Shown here: one piece after another, positions 32,951-40,459 of the stretch
How the letters are laid out: the number at the start of each line of letters is the position of its first letter
Numbering within the stretch: the first letter of the stretch is position 1
DNA from: Mycobacteriaceae bacterium
GTDB lineage: Bacteria; Actinomycetota; Actinomycetes; Mycobacteriales; Mycobacteriaceae
NCBI GenBank assembly: GCA_019749805.1
Contig: JAIEPH010000043.1
Coordinates: 62,001 to 126,000 of the forward strand
DNA: 64,000 nt
Reading direction: 5' to 3'
Made by a program: the position numbers and the translations under genes
Notes under the pieces: model-generated
What the model saw: the letters and a program-made list of their open reading frames with translations, nothing else
What the model was told of the DNA's origin: nothing
Databases searched by the model: none

Positions 32951-34213
32951 ATGGCGACCGACACGGCTTCGGTCAGTGTGTTCGACGCCGATCTGCCGAC
33001 GTTGACCTATGACATCACCGAGACGCCCTTCGACGTCTTCATCCGACTCCGCGAAGCCCAGCGGCAGTCCCCGGTGGTGATGGGACCCGTAGGTCCCGAG
33101 GTACTTTCCTACGAATTCGCGCGGGGGATCCTGCGCGACACCAGGTTCATGATTCCGCCGGGCATCCATCTCACGGCCCAGGGGGTCACGTCAGGCCCTT
33201 TGTGGGACAAGGTGGTGTCGAGCATGATGTGCAAGGAGGGCGCAGAGCACCATCGGCTGCGCAGCTTGGTCTCGCGGGCGTTCACCCCTCGTGCGACGAG
33301 CCGGCTGCAGGACACGATCGACACCGTGATCAACGACCTGTTCGACCGAGTGGCCGATGCTGGTCGCTGCGACGTGGTGGCCGACATCGCGCGCTCCTAC
33401 CCGATTCCAATCATCTGCGCGTTGCTCGGCGCACCCCAGGCAGACTGGGCAAGCTTTGCGGAGTGGGCAGAAGACATCTTCATGCTCTCCAATTTCGACT
33501 GCAATCTAGTCGAGGAAGCCGACTCGGTGATGAGGGCATGGGCCCAACTCGACGGTTACGTCGACGAGATGATCAACGAACGACGGAAGAGATTGACCGA
33601 CGATCTGCTGTCTGAGCTCATCAGGGCCGAAGACAACGGAGACCGACTCAACGCCGAAGAATTGCGCATGACGGTGGCCAGCTTGTTGATGGCGGGAACC
33701 GACACCACCCGAAATCAGCTGTCGGCGTCGGTACAAGTTTTGTGTGATCACCCGGACCAGTGGGCGATGTTGGTCGACCATCCAGAGCTGGCGATGCGCG
33801 CAGTCGAGGAGAGCATGCGGCATTCACCCTCGGTGTGCAGCACCGTTCGTACGGTACTGGAGGATGCGACGTACGGCGGCTACACGTTTCCCGCCGGTTC
33901 CTTCATTATCCTGAATACCTTTGCGGCCAACCGCGATCCGGAGGTGTACTCCGACCCGGACACCATCGACATCACCCGCGAGTCGCCGCCGGCGATTCTG
34001 ACCTTCGGTGGTGGCGTCCACTACTGCCTAGGTGCGAATCTGGCCAGAATGGAGTTGGCCGGGGCTCTCAAGGTACTCGCGCGCCGGATGTCGAATCCCC
34101 GCCGCATCGGCGCAGCGCCGTGGAAGCCGATGCTCGGCATGAGCGGACCGACCCAACTGACCGTCGAGTTCGACAGCGCAGTCGCCGCTCAACCCGACGG
34201 ACCGACCACGTGA
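32951..34213 (+). CDS. cytochrome P450 (third, tandem paralogue)
   Basis: A 420-residue P450 paralogous to the 31701 product: heme loop FGGGVHYCLGANLARME, ExxR as EESMRHS, I-helix MAGTDTTRNQ. It has a ribosome site (GAAGGGAAG) and a 23-base gap instead of an overlap, unlike its neighbours. Differences concentrate in the regions that line the P450 pocket (B-C and F-G), for example IVSFDCNLAEEE versus MLSNFDCNLVEEA, so a different position or substrate may be attacked. Confidence 0.95.
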   Translation: MATDTASVSVFDADLPTLTYDITETPFDVFIRLREAQRQSPVVMGPVGPEVLSYEFARGILRDTRFMIPPGIHLTAQGVTSGPLWDKVVSSMMCKEGAEHHRLRSLVSRAFTPRATSRLQDTIDTVINDLFDRVADAGRCDVVADIARSYPIPIICALLGAPQADWASFAEWAEDIFMLSNFDCNLVEEADSVMRAWAQLDGYVDEMINERRKRLTDDLLSELIRAEDNGDRLNAEELRMTVASLLMAGTDTTRNQLSASVQVLCDHPDQWAMLVDHPELAMRAVEESMRHSPSVCSTVRTVLEDATYGGYTFPAGSFIILNTFAANRDPEVYSDPDTIDITRESPPAILTFGGGVHYCLGANLARMELAGALKVLARRMSNPRRIGAAPWKPMLGMSGPTQLTVEFDSAVAAQPDGPTT

Positions 34214-34220
34214 GACGGGA

Positions 34221-35177
34221 GTGCTGTTGAGCGAGTTGAATTTTGATGGCAAGGTTGCCATCGTCACCGGTGCCGGCGGCCAGCCGCCGAGCCTGGGGCG
34301 GTCGCACGCCAAACTACTCGCCGAACGCGGGGCGAAGGTCGTGGTCAACGACCTCGGCGTCGGCCCCGACGGGCGTGGAATCCTGCGATCGAATGCCGAG
34401 CAAGTCGTCGGTGAGATTCTGGCAGCCGGCGGCGAGGCGGTGGCCGACAAGCACAGCGTGGCTGACGAAGAGAGTGCGCGCGAGATCGTAGGGACCGCAC
34501 TCGACACCTGGGGTCGCCTCGACATCCTGGTGAACAACGCCGGCGTCGCTCTCATCGCCCATTTCGACGAGATTTCGAGCGCCGACATCCGAAAAGTGAT
34601 CGACGTCCACCTCATGGGCACGCTGTGGATGTGCCGTGCGGCTTGGCCTTTGATGCGCGACGCCGGTTACGGCCGGATCGTGAACACCACATCAGGGGGA
34701 ATGTTCGGGCAGGAGAACCTCTCCATCTATGGCACCGCCAAGGCCGGTATCTTCGGGTTGACGCGGGGGCTTGCGATTGAAGGCGCCCCTAGCGGGATCA
34801 AAGTCAACGCGCTTGGACCTGCGGCCAATACCACCGCCATGCACCACCTTCACGAGACATGCGCCTTCACCACCATGATGGAGGAATACTTTCCGGCTGA
34901 TCTCGTATCACCTGCGGCGGCTTACCTGGCTCACGAGGAGTGCGAGCTCTCCGGGGCATACCTTGAGGTCGGTGCCGGAAACGTTGCAACACGGGTGTTC
35001 GGGATGAATGCCGGCTACAACGACGTCAACCTGACCATCGAAGGAGTGCGGGACAACCTCGAGGTCGTCGTGGACAAGTCGACGACCACCATCATCCCGG
35101 ACTTCTGGGAGGCGTCCCCGGGGACGGGTGAGGCCGCGCAGATGGGAATCATCCCGAAGCCCTACGAGGCCGTGTGA
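34221..35177 (+). CDS. SDR, hydroxyacyl-CoA dehydrogenase of MFE-2 type (second copy)
   Basis: A 318-residue SDR. TGAGGQPPSLGRSHA is the cofactor motif with the insertion of the MFE-2 subgroup; AKVVVNDLGVGPDG and the active site TTSGG...YGTAKAG follow. Its family matches 7115-8047 but with a longer C-terminus (about 100 residues after the core). GTG 34221 gives the longest form, but TTG 34227, five bases after GGGAG, has the better ribosome site. It closes the long plus-strand operon begun by the second TetR. Confidence 0.88.
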   Translation: MLLSELNFDGKVAIVTGAGGQPPSLGRSHAKLLAERGAKVVVNDLGVGPDGRGILRSNAEQVVGEILAAGGEAVADKHSVADEESAREIVGTALDTWGRLDILVNNAGVALIAHFDEISSADIRKVIDVHLMGTLWMCRAAWPLMRDAGYGRIVNTTSGGMFGQENLSIYGTAKAGIFGLTRGLAIEGAPSGIKVNALGPAANTTAMHHLHETCAFTTMMEEYFPADLVSPAAAYLAHEECELSGAYLEVGAGNVATRVFGMNAGYNDVNLTIEGVRDNLEVVVDKSTTTIIPDFWEASPGTGEAAQMGIIPKPYEAV

Positions 35178-35210
35178 AACGGGCCGTCCGCCGAATCTCA
35201 GCGTTGCTTG

Positions 35211-35226
35211 AATGACTTAAGTCAGC
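35211..35226. promoter_or_regulatory. TetR operator S4
   Basis: AATGACT-TA-AGTCAGC contains the perfect 12-base palindrome TGACTTAAGTCA. It lies 34 bases after the SDR stop and about 290 bases before the dehydrogenase start. Confidence 0.65.
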
Positions 35227-35344
35227 GACTTGTTGAGCGCATTTCTGCGTTCGAGAATGTGACGGTGATCCCAGTTCTGTTGCTATGAAGCCCGCACCGC
35301 ACGTGACTGGTACGCAGGCGGGTGAGACTGCATGGGCAGATATA

Positions 35345-35360
35345 ACTGACTTAAATCAGT
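35345..35360. promoter_or_regulatory. TetR operator S5
   Basis: ACTGACT-TA-AATCAGT, 6 of 7 arm bases paired, with a trailing ATTGACA half-site at 35363. It is 155 bases before the GTG at 35516 and marks the dehydrogenase/ERG2-like operon as a member of the same regulon. Confidence 0.65.
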
Positions 35361-35515
35361 CTATTGACACGACCCGAGAAGTGAAATTACGCTGAGCGAG
35401 CGCTCGGCCGTCTCGGCTGTCGAGTTATGGCGATTGAGTCCGCTCCGATGCACGTGGCGCATACGGTGAACGCTTGATGGTCGTAACGCTGTAGAACGCA
35501 TACAAGGGAGACACA

Positions 35516-36646
35516 GTGACGACACTTCGCGAACCGGATGCCGTGTCCGCCAAGTCACGTGCCGATAAAAAGTATCGCGTCATTCAGTGGGGCGTCGGCA
35601 ATGTCGGGACAGTGGCGCTGCGCCATTTCGTCCATAACCCGGCCTACGAGGTGGTCGGTGTGCTGTGCAATCGTCCGGAAAAGGTAGGCAAGGACGCCGG
35701 CGAACTTTGCGGCAAAGCACCGACCGGCGTGCTGGCGACCAACGACAAGGCCGCCATCGAGGCACTCGACGCCGATTGCGTGTTCTATGCGCCGTTGTGG
35801 TCTGACCCCGATGAGGTCTGCCGGCTACTGCGCGGAGGTAAGAACGTCGTCGCGTCGGGTGGCGCGTGGTGGTACCGCACCGAACACAGCCAGGCAGACA
35901 TCGACAAGATCCACGCAGCATGCCTGGAGGGCGGAACGTCCTTCCACGCAGGCGGTGTCAATCCCGGTTTCGCAGGCGACCTGCTCGTACTCACGCTGGC
36001 CCGGATCGTCAGCCAGATCGACGCCATCCACATCTACGAGGTGGTCAACTTCGGCAGGGACACGCTGAAGTACCTGTTCGAAATGGGCATGGGCAACACA
36101 CCTGAGGAGTTCCACGACGGTCCCAACCTCCTCGGAAATGCATGGCCGTTGTTCGCTCAATCGATGGTCATGATCGTCGAGGGAATGGGCAAGACGGTTG
36201 ATAGATACACCACGGACGTCGAGCTCGGTGTCGCCACCCGGGACATTCCCTTCGAAGGGGGCGAGAACAGCGACATGCCGGGCTTCAAGGGTGTGATCAA
36301 GAAGGGGACGGTCGCCCGTCAGCATCACAAGTGGACGACCTGGGTGGAGGACAAGCCCCTCATCACCTTCCACGAGATCTACACCATGGACACCTTTGAT
36401 GCCATTGAGCCGCAGGAGGATTGGCCTCAGCACTACCACTACCGCATCGTCATCGAGGGTGACGCATCGACCGAGCTGATCCTGCAGGGTGCACAGGACC
36501 CCAACGGGGCTTATGCGCTGCCCGGCTATACGTGGACTGCGATGGGCCCCGCGAACGCGATTCCGGCCGTCGTCGACGCCGCACCCGGGTTCATGAGCCA
36601 CAACGAACTCGGTCTCATGCCGCTACGCGGCGTCATCCGTCCTTGA
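35516..36646 (+). CDS. DapB-like NAD(P)-dependent dehydrogenase 4
   Basis: A 376-residue protein of the same family as 20181, 29188 and 30230, with a 20-residue N-terminal extension before KYRVIQWGVGNVGTVALRHF. SFHAGGVNPGFAGD and WTAMGPANAIPAVVDAAPGF place it with 30230. It starts at GTG 35516 five bases after AAGGGAG. Both operators of the intergenic region are upstream, so it and the ERG2-like gene 14 bases downstream form a separately controlled pair. Confidence 0.85.
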   Translation: MTTLREPDAVSAKSRADKKYRVIQWGVGNVGTVALRHFVHNPAYEVVGVLCNRPEKVGKDAGELCGKAPTGVLATNDKAAIEALDADCVFYAPLWSDPDEVCRLLRGGKNVVASGGAWWYRTEHSQADIDKIHAACLEGGTSFHAGGVNPGFAGDLLVLTLARIVSQIDAIHIYEVVNFGRDTLKYLFEMGMGNTPEEFHDGPNLLGNAWPLFAQSMVMIVEGMGKTVDRYTTDVELGVATRDIPFEGGENSDMPGFKGVIKKGTVARQHHKWTTWVEDKPLITFHEIYTMDTFDAIEPQEDWPQHYHYRIVIEGDASTELILQGAQDPNGAYALPGYTWTAMGPANAIPAVVDAAPGFMSHNELGLMPLRGVIRP

Positions 36647-36660
36647 CATTAGTTCGCCTG

Positions 36661-37227
36661 ATGTCCTACAAGATCGATCCCGACGTGCTGGGCAAGGTGG
36701 CCAAGCAGGTCGTCGGCCTGCCGCTGGAGAGCGGCGGACTGATCACCCGGGCGACCGAAATGCTCGCCGACGAATATCCCGATCTCATCGATCCCACGCC
36801 GGGACGCTGGGTGGGCAGCAAGGCGGGCGGCATCCTCGGCAAGGTTCGGTTCCTCTACTTCAGCCCGCGTGAGTACATCGTCATCTTCGGCTCACCGACT
36901 GGTACCCAGGGGTTTTCGGGACGCTACAAACACGTGGACGTGCACAAGTTCCTGATGGCCGGCCAAATCGACTGGTATGACGTCGAAGCAGACGACATTT
37001 CGGCCGCGACTTTGTTGCCCGGTGAACACGCGCACATGGTGAGGGGTCAGGCCCGCGGGATGACCATCCATCCCGGCTCGTGGCATATCGAGTACGGCCG
37101 CGGCGCGGTGGCCACCACCCTGCCGTTCGCGATGGTCGACACCCTGCTGGTGTCACTGGAGTTCGAATCGGTGCGCCGCTCGACAGTCGAGTTCGCCAAG
37201 CTGGCGCGGCGTCAGCTGCGCCGCTAG
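36661..37227 (+). CDS. ERG2 / sigma-1 receptor family protein
   Basis: A 188-residue protein. Its C-terminal two thirds match the eukaryotic ERG2/sigma-1 receptor family: REYIVIFGSPTGTQGFSGRY aligns with the EYVLLFG...GHSGRY strand of human sigma-1, LLPGEHAHMV with the YPGE...V segment, and HIEYGRG...TTLPFAMVDTL with MVEYGRG...STLAFALADT. The glutamate in EYGRG, ligand-binding in sigma-1 and catalytic in ERG2, is kept. The N-terminal membrane helix of the eukaryotic proteins is absent (MSYKIDPDVLGKVAK is soluble). ERG2 shifts the C8 double bond of sterols to C7. In this P450/dehydrogenase regulon a sterol or steroid isomerase, or a ligand-binding role, is plausible. The alignment was made from memory. 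No clear ribosome site is seen. Confidence 0.78.
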   Translation: MSYKIDPDVLGKVAKQVVGLPLESGGLITRATEMLADEYPDLIDPTPGRWVGSKAGGILGKVRFLYFSPREYIVIFGSPTGTQGFSGRYKHVDVHKFLMAGQIDWYDVEADDISAATLLPGEHAHMVRGQARGMTIHPGSWHIEYGRGAVATTLPFAMVDTLLVSLEFESVRRSTVEFAKLARRQLRR

Positions 37228-37240
37228 CCGCGCAGGCCCC

Positions 37241-37293
37241 AGTGTTGGGTTATGTCACGCTTCGCGACAAAGATCGTGACAAAAGCCAACACT
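37241..37293. terminator. nested inverted repeat between convergent genes
   Basis: Outer arms AGTGTTGG (37241) and CCAACACT (37286) enclose inner arms GTCACG (37254) and CGTGAC (37275). It lies between the convergent stops at 37227 and 37301, as expected for a bidirectional terminator. Confidence 0.6.
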
Positions 37294-37300
37294 CGCCGGA

Positions 37301-37747
37301 TCAGCTCGGCGCGAACACAGATTTGAAGCGGTTCAACGACTCTCGGATGTCGCCCTTGAGCGCATTGGCGACGACCATGCCGATCGGACCGAACAATGCG
37401 GGACCGCCGAGGTGTACGTCGAACGTGACCGTCGACGCCTCCGGATGCTGCTCGACGGGCCGCACCTTGCCGAGGAGTTTGACCTTGACGCCACCGCGCC
37501 CGTCGCCGTTGAGCGTCATCGCCTCCGGCGGTTTGAAGTGCACGATGGTCCACTTGATCCGGTTGGGCATGCCCTTGACTTCCACGATCGACTCGATGAC
37601 CGTGCCCTTCTCCAGGGTTTCGGGCAGCTTGCTCCGCCACACCCGGTGAATGCTGAGCCACTCCTTGTAACGCGACAGATCCGACGCGCACTCCCACGCC
37701 GTCTCCGGCGGAAGGGGAACGTCGACGGAGACGGAAAGTTTGGCCAT
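37301..37747 (-). CDS. SRPBCC-fold protein, Rv0910 orthologue
   Basis: A 148-residue polyketide-cyclase/SRPBCC-like protein: MAKLSVSVDVPLPPETAWEC, DLSRYKEWLSIHRVWRS, and a C-terminal helix NALKGDIRESLNRFKSVF. The family folds a hydrophobic cavity. The M. tuberculosis counterpart Rv0910 is listed as the toxin of an Rv0909-Rv0910 pair, and the same order (antitoxin-like gene upstream, five bases away) is found here. A lipid- or ligand-binding role is equally possible from the fold. Confidence 0.85.
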   Translation of the reverse strand: MAKLSVSVDVPLPPETAWECASDLSRYKEWLSIHRVWRSKLPETLEKGTVIESIVEVKGMPNRIKWTIVHFKPPEAMTLNGDGRGGVKVKLLGKVRPVEQHPEASTVTFDVHLGGPALFGPIGMVVANALKGDIRESLNRFKSVFAPS

Positions 37748-37752
37748 ACGCG

Positions 37753-38034
37753 CTAGGAGGTCGGTGGGGCCGTCGGGGGCTGCTGCTGCGGCGGGGTCCC
37801 CGGCGGCGGCTCAGGTGTCGGAGCCTGACCGGATTGCTGCGTCGGAGGTACCTGCCCGGCTTGGTTGGTGTTGTCCTGGACGGCCTTCTTGGCAACGCCC
37901 TGAACCTTGTCGACGTGCTGGGCGTATTTGCCCTGCGTCTTCTTGTCGACGATGTCACCGGCCTTGTCGATAGCGGTGTCCACCTTGTCGGCGTTTTTGG
38001 CCAGCACGGTCTTCAGCTTGTCGAGGAATGCCAT
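37753..38034 (-). CDS. Rv0909-like antitoxin with Pro/Gln-rich tail
   Basis: A 93-residue protein. The first 58 residues (MAFLDKLKTVLAKNADKVDT, then KTQGKYAQHVDKVQGVAK) match the small helical Rv0909-type antitoxin group. The remaining 35 are a Pro/Gln/Thr/Ser-rich low-complexity tail. The M. tuberculosis protein is about 59 residues and has no such tail. It lies between ctpE and the SRPBCC gene, with spacings of nine and five bases. Confidence 0.8.
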   Translation of the reverse strand: MAFLDKLKTVLAKNADKVDTAIDKAGDIVDKKTQGKYAQHVDKVQGVAKKAVQDNTNQAGQVPPTQQSGQAPTPEPPPGTPPQQQPPTAPPTS

Positions 38035-38043
38035 GCGGCCACC

Positions 38044-40431
38044 CTACTCCGAACACCACAACCTGCGACGTTCCCCCAAGACGGCGCCCTGAACCCACCA
38101 GATGACCTCGATCGCCGCCGCCCCGACGAGGCCGATGATCAGCGCTATCGTCGTGGTTCTGACGTTCGACGGGTCGAGCATGAACGCCTTACGCGCCAGC
38201 GGTATCGAGAAGATCACCACATACGCCAGACCCGACACCACAACCAACGCCACTCGCCACCACTGGTAGGGCCGTGCGACTACTGCCAGCACCCAGACCC
38301 CGGTCACCAGCAGTGTGATCAGGGCTGCCGTCGACGCCTGCATCTGCTCGGCCGCGGTCGCTTCACGCCCCTGATAAGCCACCAGGTACGACGTGAACGT
38401 CGCGATACCCACCACCATGCCCGACGGCAGTGCCGCCGTCATGACCCGTCGCACGAATCCCGTGTGCGCCCGTTCGTTGTTGGGCGCCAGCGACAGGATG
38501 AACGCCGGGATACCGATGGTGAACCACGCCGCGATCGTGACGTGGATCGGCTGGAACGGAAACAACAACGGATCGGTACCGAACAGCTCGGATGACAGTC
38601 CACCAAGGCCGACGAGTATCGCCAGCAGCACCGAGTACACGGTCTTCGTCAGAAACAGGTTCGAGACCCGTTCGATGTTGCCGATCACCCGGCGGCCCTC
38701 ACCGACCACGTACGGCAGCGTCGCGAACTTGTTGTCCAGCAACACGATCTGAGCCACCGCGCGGGAGGCCGAGCTACCCGACCCCATCGCGACACCGATG
38801 TCGGCGTCCTTGAGGGCCAGCACGTCGTTCACGCCGTCGCCGGTCATCGCCACGGTGTGTCCGCGGGACTGCAGAGCGTGCACCATGGCCCGCTTCTGGT
38901 CGGGCCGCACCCGGCCGAACGTCGTGTACTCCTCCAGGGTGTCGGCCAGCTGCTCGGGCTCGTCAGGCAACTGGCGGGCGTCCATGGTCTCGCCGTCGAG
39001 GCCGAGCGAGCCGGCGACCGCTCCGACCGACACCGCGTTGTCACCCGAGATGACCTTGATCGAAACCTTCTGATCCGCAAAGTATTCCAGGGTGTCACGG
39101 GCATCGGGCCGCACGCGTTGTTCGAGCACCACCAGCGCCGCCGGTGTGACAGGGCCGGGCGCCTCGGCGTGATCGACGGGCATCTCGCACGAACCGAGCA
39201 GCAGTACACGAAGTCCCTGCGCGCCGATCTCCTCTGCCTGCTTGGCGATTTCCGAACCCGGCGCGAGTAGCACGTCGGGCGCGCCGATCACCCAGTTGCC
39301 GTGGCCGGCGTACGACGCGCCACTCCACTTGGTCGCGGATTTGAACGGCGCAGTGGCGGTGACTTCCCACCCGGGCGGCATCTTGTAGGCCTCGGCGATG
39401 GCCGCCATGCTGGCGTTGGGCCGCGCGTCGTCCGCGGCGAGCTGCGCCAGGATGTCCGCGACTGCGCATTCGTCGAGCTTCTTGAGATCCGAGACCCGCA
39501 TACCGTTTTCGGTGAGAGTGCCGGTCTTGTCGGCGCATACGACGTCGACGCGGGCCAGCCCCTCGATGGCGGGCAATTCGTTGACCAGGCACTGCCTGCG
39601 GCCGAGTCGGACAACACCGACGGCGAACGCGATCGACGTCATGAGCACCAAACCCTCGGGCACCATCGGCACCAAGGCGCCAACCATCCGCAACACCGAC
39701 TCTCGCCAATCCGAATCGGTGGTGAACAGCTGGGTGTAGATGATCAGCAGGCCGGCGGGGATCAACAGGTAGGTGATGAACTGCAGGATCTTGTTGATGC
39801 CGCTGCGCAGTTCGGAATTCACCAACGTGAACTTGCTCGCCTCTTCGGCGAGTTTGGCCGCGTAGGCTTCCTTTCCGACCTTGGTGGCCCGGTATGCGCC
39901 ACTGCCCGCGACGACGAAGCTGCCCGACATCACGTTGTCGCCGGCGTCCTTGGCGATCGGGTCGGCCTCACCGGTGAGCAGGGACTCGTCGACCTCGAGG
40001 TTGGACTCCTCGACGATCTCACCGTCGACGACGATCTGGTCGCCCGGGCCGAGTTCGATGATGTCATCGAGCACGACCTCGGCGGGAAGCACCGCTTCTG
40101 TTCCGGATTGCCTGCGCACCAAGGGTTTCGCCTGGCCGACGATGGCCAGCTTGTCCAGCGTCTGCTTGGCCCGCAGTTCCTGGATGATGCCGATCGCGCT
40201 GTTGGCGATGATGAGCAGCCCGAACGCGCCGTTGATCACCGAACCGGTGGAGAGCACGATGACGAGCAGCACACCGAGAATCGCGTTGATACGGGTGAAC
40301 ACATTGGCCCGCACGATCTCGGAGACACTGCGGGCGGCGCGGGTCGGCACGTCGTTGGTCTTGCCTTCGGAAACACGCTGTGCGACTTCGGCATCGGTGA
40401 GACCGGCGGTGGCCACGGGAACGGTGGTCAT
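38044..40431 (-). CDS. ctpE: P-type cation ATPase CtpE
   Basis: A 795-residue P-type ATPase. The actuator motif is LTGEADP, the phosphorylation motif is DKTGTLT (about residue 300), the membrane ion site is VPMVPEGL, and the hinge is TGDGVNDVLALK. There is no N-terminal metal-binding domain. Gene order (Rv0907-like, ctpE, Rv0909-like) and sequence match M. tuberculosis ctpE (Rv0908), reported to take part in calcium uptake. Ten transmembrane segments are consistent with the hydrophobic pattern. It lies 28 bases after the beta-lactamase-like gene. Confidence 0.95.
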   Translation of the reverse strand: MTTVPVATAGLTDAEVAQRVSEGKTNDVPTRAARSVSEIVRANVFTRINAILGVLLVIVLSTGSVINGAFGLLIIANSAIGIIQELRAKQTLDKLAIVGQAKPLVRRQSGTEAVLPAEVVLDDIIELGPGDQIVVDGEIVEESNLEVDESLLTGEADPIAKDAGDNVMSGSFVVAGSGAYRATKVGKEAYAAKLAEEASKFTLVNSELRSGINKILQFITYLLIPAGLLIIYTQLFTTDSDWRESVLRMVGALVPMVPEGLVLMTSIAFAVGVVRLGRRQCLVNELPAIEGLARVDVVCADKTGTLTENGMRVSDLKKLDECAVADILAQLAADDARPNASMAAIAEAYKMPPGWEVTATAPFKSATKWSGASYAGHGNWVIGAPDVLLAPGSEIAKQAEEIGAQGLRVLLLGSCEMPVDHAEAPGPVTPAALVVLEQRVRPDARDTLEYFADQKVSIKVISGDNAVSVGAVAGSLGLDGETMDARQLPDEPEQLADTLEEYTTFGRVRPDQKRAMVHALQSRGHTVAMTGDGVNDVLALKDADIGVAMGSGSSASRAVAQIVLLDNKFATLPYVVGEGRRVIGNIERVSNLFLTKTVYSVLLAILVGLGGLSSELFGTDPLLFPFQPIHVTIAAWFTIGIPAFILSLAPNNERAHTGFVRRVMTAALPSGMVVGIATFTSYLVAYQGREATAAEQMQASTAALITLLVTGVWVLAVVARPYQWWRVALVVVSGLAYVVIFSIPLARKAFMLDPSNVRTTTIALIIGLVGAAAIEVIWWVQGAVLGERRRLWCSE

Positions 40432-40459
40432 CCGTACTCGATTCTCTTCGCGCGAGCGC

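Larger units (their letters stand above)
35178..35515. other. intergenic region with two TetR operators
   Basis: The only stretch above 300 bases without a gene. It holds operator copies S4 and S5 and the promoter of the DapB-like/ERG2-like operon. No ORF with a ribosome site, no tRNA and no clear terminator is seen. AAGGGAG at 35504 serves the GTG at 35516. Confidence 0.75.

Noticed and set aside
35178..35515. Hidden small gene in the longest gene-free stretch
   Set aside because: The short frames lack ribosome sites and normal codon bias; regulatory palindromes explain the region better.
37241..37293. CRISPR-like repeat
   Set aside because: It is one nested inverted repeat between convergent genes without repeated units or spacers, so a terminator.
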